In this document: positions 5,816 through 8,165 of the stretch, in pieces
Layout of the letters: each line of letters starts with the position of its first letter
How positions within the stretch are numbered: the stretch's first letter is position 1
Source of the DNA: Friedmanniella sp.
GTDB lineage: Bacteria; Actinomycetota; Actinomycetes; Propionibacteriales; Propionibacteriaceae
Direction: 5' to 3'
Assembly: GCA_025964935.1 (NCBI GenBank)
Contig: JAOPXW010000244.1
Span: forward strand, 1-8,165
Length of the DNA: 8,165 nt
Program-made: the position numbers and the translations under genes
Notes under the pieces: model-generated
Databases searched by the model: none
What the model was told of the DNA's origin: nothing
Seen by the model: only the letters and a program-made list of their open reading frames with translations

Positions 5816-5934
5816 CCTCACACCTCGACGGCGTACCCACGCGGCGATCACCCATCCAAGACGGGTCGTTGCGCCCGGCATATCCGGGCCAACACAATGA
5901 GAAGCACGCTTGGTCACGCCGTCGAGGTGTCAGG
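5816..5934. repeat. 19-bp inverted repeat enclosing 81 bp
   Basis: The arms 5816-5834 and 5916-5934 are reverse complements at 18 of 19 positions. The inner 15 bases are perfect (ACACCTCGACGGCGT against ACGCCGTCGAGGTGT). The enclosed 81 bp contain a perfect hairpin, GCCCGG-CATAT-CCGGGC (5873-5889). They also contain a weaker paired element, ACCC (5848-5851) with GGGT (5863-5866), flanked by further complementary bases. Read as RNA the whole folds into a closed stem with inner branches. It could be a structured RNA, a looping operator or a small terminal-inverted-repeat element. No clear target duplication flanks it (only CA on each side). Confidence 0.7.
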
Positions 5935-5936
5935 CA

Positions 5937-5960
5937 CGGCGCCCGCCACGGCGGGCGCCG
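5937..5960 (-). terminator. GC-rich hairpin, probable terminator of the Fic-like gene
   Basis: CGGCGCCCGCC-AC-GGCGGGCGCCG is a perfect 11-bp stem with a 2-nt loop (in practice probably opened to 4). It lies 56 bp past the stop of the minus-strand gene at 6016-6702. There is no T tract on either side, so it fits the I-shaped terminators described in actinobacteria rather than a classical one. It would separate that gene from the Tad operon. Confidence 0.55.
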
Positions 5961-6015
5961 AGTCATGTCCGGACCCGGCGCCCAAGACCTCAGCCCCCGA
6001 CCTCAGCGCGTGGCC

Positions 6016-6702
6016 TCAGCCCTCGAGCGCGAGCTGCTCCGCCCCGTAGGTCACCGCGTCGGCGCAGTGCCGGATCCAGGCGCCCACCCCGGCCGCCGTG
6101 CCCGACTGGTAGTCGGCCAGCCGGGCCCGATAGGCCGCCCCGCTGGCCAGATGGCCGGTCTCCACCGCGACCACCGCCTGCGGGTCGATCCCGGCCTGTA
6201 CCAGCACCAGTCGCTCGACCGCCCGGGCGACCAGTCCACTCGCGTCGCCGAACGGCCGTACGGAGGCCACCTCGGCGTGGGCCACCGCCGCCAACAGCAG
6301 CGACGGCGCCGCGGTCGATCCCACCAAGAGCTGGAGCAGGCCGCCCAGACGCCCCTCGCCCGCCTCGGGAAGGCTCGTCCGGCCGAGCTGGTCGTCGGAC
6401 GCCACCCCTCGGGCCAGCAGGGTGTGGCTCCGGGCCAACACCTGCGCCGGGGCCACCCGGACCAGCGACGCGAGCTGCGGCAGCTCGGCGGACAGCCGGA
6501 GCGAGCCGACCAGCCAGCGGTCGGGATCACCGCTCAGCTCGGCGCTCGCCCGCGCACCGGCTACCCGCACCCGCGTCTGCACCTCCGGGCTGAACCGGCG
6601 ACGGCCGCGGTCCCGCAGCACCGCGTCGACCGCATCACGAGCCGCGGCGAGGGCGGAGGGGACGCCCTCCAGGCGAGCAAGGTCGGCCAGCGGGTCGGAC
6701 AC
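6016..6702 (-). CDS. Degenerate Fic-fold protein, often next to ssd
   Basis: A 228-aa, mostly helical protein of the actinobacterial family annotated variously as Fic family or oxidoreductase and often found beside ssd. Residues 149-160 read RPFGDASGLVAR. This aligns to the Fic active-site motif HPFxxGNGRxxR, but His becomes Arg, Asn becomes Ser and the first Arg becomes Leu. The Phe, Asp, second Gly and last Arg are kept. ARASAELSGD (50-59) sits where many Fic proteins carry an (S/T)xxxE(G/N) inhibitory helix, here without the Glu. Adenylylation activity is therefore unlikely; nucleotide or protein binding is possible. The GTG at 6702 (VSDPLADLARLEGV) matches the expected N-terminus, but no clear ribosome site precedes it. 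The frame is open further upstream, but that part is antisense to the methyltransferase. It is divergent from that gene by 18 bp, and its job in or near the Tad system is unknown. Confidence 0.82.
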   Translation of the reverse strand: MSDPLADLARLEGVPSALAAARDAVDAVLRDRGRRRFSPEVQTRVRVAGARASAELSGDPDRWLVGSLRLSAELPQLASLVRVAPAQVLARSHTLLARGVASDDQLGRTSLPEAGEGRLGGLLQLLVGSTAAPSLLLAAVAHAEVASVRPFGDASGLVARAVERLVLVQAGIDPQAVVAVETGHLASGAAYRARLADYQSGTAAGVGAWIRHCADAVTYGAEQLALEG

Positions 6703-6707
6703 GGTAA

Positions 6708-6713
6708 TAGAGT
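6708..6713 (+). promoter_or_regulatory. -10 element of a probably leaderless methyltransferase mRNA
   Basis: TAGAGT matches the actinobacterial -10 pattern TANNNT and ends 7 nt before the ATG at 6721. Transcription would thus start at or next to the A of the start codon. No Shine-Dalgarno sequence precedes the ATG, which fits a leaderless transcript. No convincing -35 was seen. The element overlaps the 18-bp gap shared with the divergent gene. Confidence 0.5.
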
Positions 6714-6720
6714 CTGCCCC

Positions 6721-7473
6721 ATGAGCACGCGCCGGAGTCCCTATCCGGCCGAGGTCCCTGCGTGGATGGCGGGCGAGGCCGGGCGGCGGGTGCTCGACCT
6801 CGCGTCGGGCGCCGGAGGCTTCGCCGGCATGCTGCACGACCAGGGTCACGAGGTCTTCTGCGTCGACCGGGATCCCGCGGCCGTGGCGGCCGTGGCCGAG
6901 CGGCTGGGGACCGGGCTGCACGTCGCCGGACAGGTCGAGTCGCTGCCCTTCCTGTCCTGCCACTTCGACGTCGTCACCGCGGCGCAGACACTGCACCACT
7001 TCGCACCCGGCCTGGCCATGACCGAGATCGCCCGCGTGCTGAAGCCCGGGGGTCACCTGGCCGTGGTCTACACCACCCGCGACGACACCGTCCCGTGGGT
7101 CAAACGGCTGATCGCGATCGTCCGGCAGGCCGATCCGGACGCCATGAGTGGCGCGTACGGGGTCTCCTCGCTGGCTGCGGTGCAGGACAGCCCGTACTTC
7201 GGGGCGGTCGAGAAGCGCAGCTTCCGGACCTGGGTCCCCATCAACCGCGGTGGTCTCGTGGCGATGGTCGAGCGCCGACCGGCCGTGCAGCGGCTGTCCG
7301 TGGCCGACCGTACCGACCTGCTGGCCGAGGTGGGCCGGCTCTACGACACCTCGGCCCGGGCGCCGGAGCCACTGTTGCTGCCGTTCCGGACCTCCGCCTG
7401 GCGGGCCGTGGTCGACCACACGCAGCTGAGTCTGGACGCCGAGGACGACCTCGGTCTGGAGATCCGCCTGTAG
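6721..7473 (+). CDS. Class I SAM-dependent methyltransferase
   Basis: A 250-aa cytosolic methyltransferase with a Rossmann-like SAM-binding fold. Motif I is RVLDLASGAGGFAG (23-36), an acidic residue ends strand 2 in VFCVDRD (45-51), and LPFLSCHFDVVTAAQTLHHF (75-94) covers motif II/III. EIARVLKPGGHLAVVY (102-117) is the usual post-motif helix and strand. This is the UbiE/Methyltransf_11-type pattern; the substrate cannot be told from sequence. The C-terminal part (about 120-250) lacks a recognisable extra domain. The ATG at 6721 lies 7 nt after a -10-like hexamer and has no ribosome site, pointing to leaderless expression. An open frame extends back to 5869 but crosses the divergent gene in antisense and is rejected. 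It is followed after 73 bp by the acetate-uptake genes, probably a separate unit. Confidence 0.9.
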   Translation: MSTRRSPYPAEVPAWMAGEAGRRVLDLASGAGGFAGMLHDQGHEVFCVDRDPAAVAAVAERLGTGLHVAGQVESLPFLSCHFDVVTAAQTLHHFAPGLAMTEIARVLKPGGHLAVVYTTRDDTVPWVKRLIAIVRQADPDAMSGAYGVSSLAAVQDSPYFGAVEKRSFRTWVPINRGGLVAMVERRPAVQRLSVADRTDLLAEVGRLYDTSARAPEPLLLPFRTSAWRAVVDHTQLSLDAEDDLGLEIRL

Positions 7474-7505
7474 CCGTGGTGCGCAGCGCCTCCCAGGTGA
7501 TACCA

Positions 7506-7531
7506 GTTGCGTTATGGTCTACCCACGCAAC
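7506..7531 (+). promoter_or_regulatory. Operator-like inverted repeat around a -10 hexamer
   Basis: GTTGCGT (7506-7512) and ACGCAAC (7525-7531) form a perfect 7-bp inverted repeat. The 12-bp spacer begins with TATGGT (7513-7518), a fit to the actinobacterial -10 pattern TANNNT. Transcription would start near 7525, giving a leader of about 22 nt. The geometry suits a repressor that blocks the promoter of the DUF485-symporter operon. No -35 was recognised and the regulator is unknown. As RNA or DNA it could also form a small hairpin. Confidence 0.5.
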
Positions 7532-7535
7532 CAAC

Positions 7536-7540
7536 GGAGG
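7536..7540 (+). promoter_or_regulatory. Ribosome binding site of the DUF485 gene
   Basis: GGAGG with a 6-nt spacer (TAGCAG) before the ATG at 7547. It is a near-ideal site and fixes the start. Confidence 0.8.
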
Positions 7541-7546
7541 TAGCAG

Positions 7547-7921
7547 ATGAGCAGTTCCGGGCGACCCACCAAGGCCCGCCGAAACGCAGCCCAGCAGGCC
7601 AAGCACGACTTGGGTATCTACAACCGGATGGCGCAGCGCGAGGACTTCCTCGAGCTGAAGCGCCGCTACCTCAGGTTCGCCTTCCCCGCCACGATCGCCT
7701 TCATGGTCTGGTACGTGACCTACGTGATCCTCAACAACTGGGCCCGCGGCTTCATGGACACCAAGGTCGTGGGCAACATCAACATCGCCCTGGTCTTCGG
7801 GCTGCTGCAGTTCGCGTCGACCTTCATCATCGCGATCCTCTACTCCCGGCACGCGGTCAAGTCCCTCGATCCGCTGGCCACCCGACTCCGCGAGGACTTC
7901 GAGCGGGAGACCGGACGATGA
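7547..7921 (+). CDS. DUF485 (YjcH-like) membrane protein
   Basis: A 124-aa inner-membrane protein with a basic N-terminus (TKARRNAAQQAKH) and two predicted membrane helices (about 43-64 and 77-100). The DUF485 signature is clear: FLELKRRYLRFAFPAT (34-49), WYVTYVILNNWARGFM (55-70) and GNINIALVFGLLQFASTF (76-93). In E. coli the homologue YjcH is encoded with the acetate permease ActP, and the same pairing is widespread in actinobacteria. Its role is thought to be accessory to the symporter but is not settled. The next gene starts within its stop codon (ATGA, 4-bp overlap), so the two are translationally coupled. It is probably expressed from the promoter-like region at 7506-7531 and may respond to acetate or other short carboxylates, as such operons often do (inference). 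Confidence 0.92.
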   Translation: MSSSGRPTKARRNAAQQAKHDLGIYNRMAQREDFLELKRRYLRFAFPATIAFMVWYVTYVILNNWARGFMDTKVVGNINIALVFGLLQFASTFIIAILYSRHAVKSLDPLATRLREDFERETGR

Positions 7922-8165
7922 GCGCGCTCCTGCTGGTCCCCCTGGCCACCGGCAACCGGGGGCTGACCATCGGCCTCTTCCTGGCGGTCGTCGCGCTGAC
8001 CCTCGGGATCACCTTCTGGGCCTCCCGCCAGAACAAGACCGCCGCCGACTACTACGCCGGCGGCCGCTCCGTCTCCGGCTTCCAGAACGGTCTGGCCCTC
8101 GGCGGCGACTACATGTCGGCCGCCTCGTTCCTCGGCATCTCCGGCGCCATCGCGCTGTCGGGGTA
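7918..8165 (+). CDS. actP: ActP-type cation/acetate symporter, 5' part
   Basis: The first 82 codons of a sodium:solute symporter (SSS family); the gene runs off the right edge. The start ATGAGCGCG overlaps the DUF485 stop by 4 bp. After a first membrane helix (about 17-35) come the family hallmarks TAADYYAGGRSVSGFQNG (41-58) and LALGGDYMSAASFLGISG (59-76). The tightly packed Gly/Ser/Ala region after YYAGGRS is typical of ActP and of the corynebacterial monocarboxylate transporter MctC. It would import acetate, perhaps also pyruvate or propionate, with a cation. Full-length members are about 520-560 aa, so only about 15 percent is visible. The truncation is due to the window end, not to mutation as far as can be seen. 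Confidence 0.93.
   Translation, partial: MSALLLVPLATGNRGLTIGLFLAVVALTLGITFWASRQNKTAADYYAGGRSVSGFQNGLALGGDYMSAASFLGISGAIALSG

Larger units (their letters stand above)
5591..6015. other. 425-bp structured non-coding region upstream of ssd
   Basis: It lies between the stop of the Fic-like gene (6016) and the ssd start (5590), both on the minus strand. It holds, from right to left, an 11-bp GC hairpin (5937-5960), a 19-bp inverted repeat around 81 bp (5816-5934) with an inner hairpin, a 22-nt hairpin (5788-5809), a CCCCCGGGGG palindrome (5745-5754), two competing hairpins (5701-5736) and two TGTGGA motifs. It also has an AT-richer patch (5757-5786), unusual for this window. The Tad promoter must be here. 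One minus-strand frame is open through it, but its codons (for example CGT GCT TCT CAT TGT GTT) do not end in G/C as the real genes do, so it is read as non-coding. Confidence 0.7.

Noticed and set aside
4511..5917. A 468-residue version of Ssd starting at GTG 5917
   Set aside because: The first 109 codons cross the hairpins and inverted repeat, end often in A/T unlike the genes nearby, and carry no family feature. The start at 5590 gives the expected N-terminus.
5869..6720. N-terminal extension of the methyltransferase, in frame from 5869
   Set aside because: It is antisense to the Fic-like gene and low in recognisable protein features. The -10 next to the ATG at 6721 and the fold both support the short form.
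1..8165. tRNA, rRNA, insertion sequence or prophage genes
   Set aside because: No tRNA-like cloverleaf with a T-arm, no rRNA segments, and no transposase or integrase features were seen on either strand.

Overview
The window comes from a very GC-rich actinomycete chromosome. GC-ending codons dominate, GTG starts are common, and the gene order is a known actinobacterial one. Family-level placement is not possible by eye. The layout resembles the Mycobacterium tuberculosis Rv3654c-Rv3660c neighbourhood, which is also conserved in Streptomyces and relatives.

Positions 41-5590 hold a complete seven-gene actinobacterial Tad/Flp-type pilus (or type II secretion-like) cluster, all on the minus strand. 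In transcription order, the machinery genes are a CpaE/Ssd-like P-loop protein (4511-5590), the TadA/CpaF ATPase (3366-4514), TadB (2450-3310) and TadC (1581-2384). After a 440-bp gap come the small pilin-like proteins: a DUF4244 Flp-pilin-like protein (808-1140), TadE (417-782) and a second TadE-like protein (41-433). The first set would power and scaffold the apparatus. The second set carries class III (prepilin-peptidase type) leaders and would form or initiate the fibre. No prepilin peptidase is present in the window. By synteny a DEAD/DEAH helicase gene is expected beyond the left edge.

Positions 5591-6015 form a 425-bp non-coding region between the Tad operon and the next minus-strand gene. 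It is dense with inverted repeats: an 11-bp GC hairpin, a 19-bp inverted repeat (18/19) enclosing 81 bp, a 22-nt hairpin and two mutually exclusive hairpins. It also has a pair of TGTGGA motifs that recur as a pair in the gap upstream of the pilin genes. This is the least explained part of the window.

Positions 6016-6702 (minus) encode a degenerate Fic-fold protein of the kind often found next to ssd. It lacks the catalytic His. A SAM-dependent methyltransferase (6721-7473, plus) diverges from it across 18 bp and looks leaderless.

Positions 7547-8165 (plus) begin an acetate-uptake operon: a DUF485 membrane protein (YjcH-like), overlapped by 4 bp by an ActP-type cation/acetate symporter that runs off the right edge. 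A 7-bp operator-like inverted repeat brackets a -10-like hexamer upstream of this operon.
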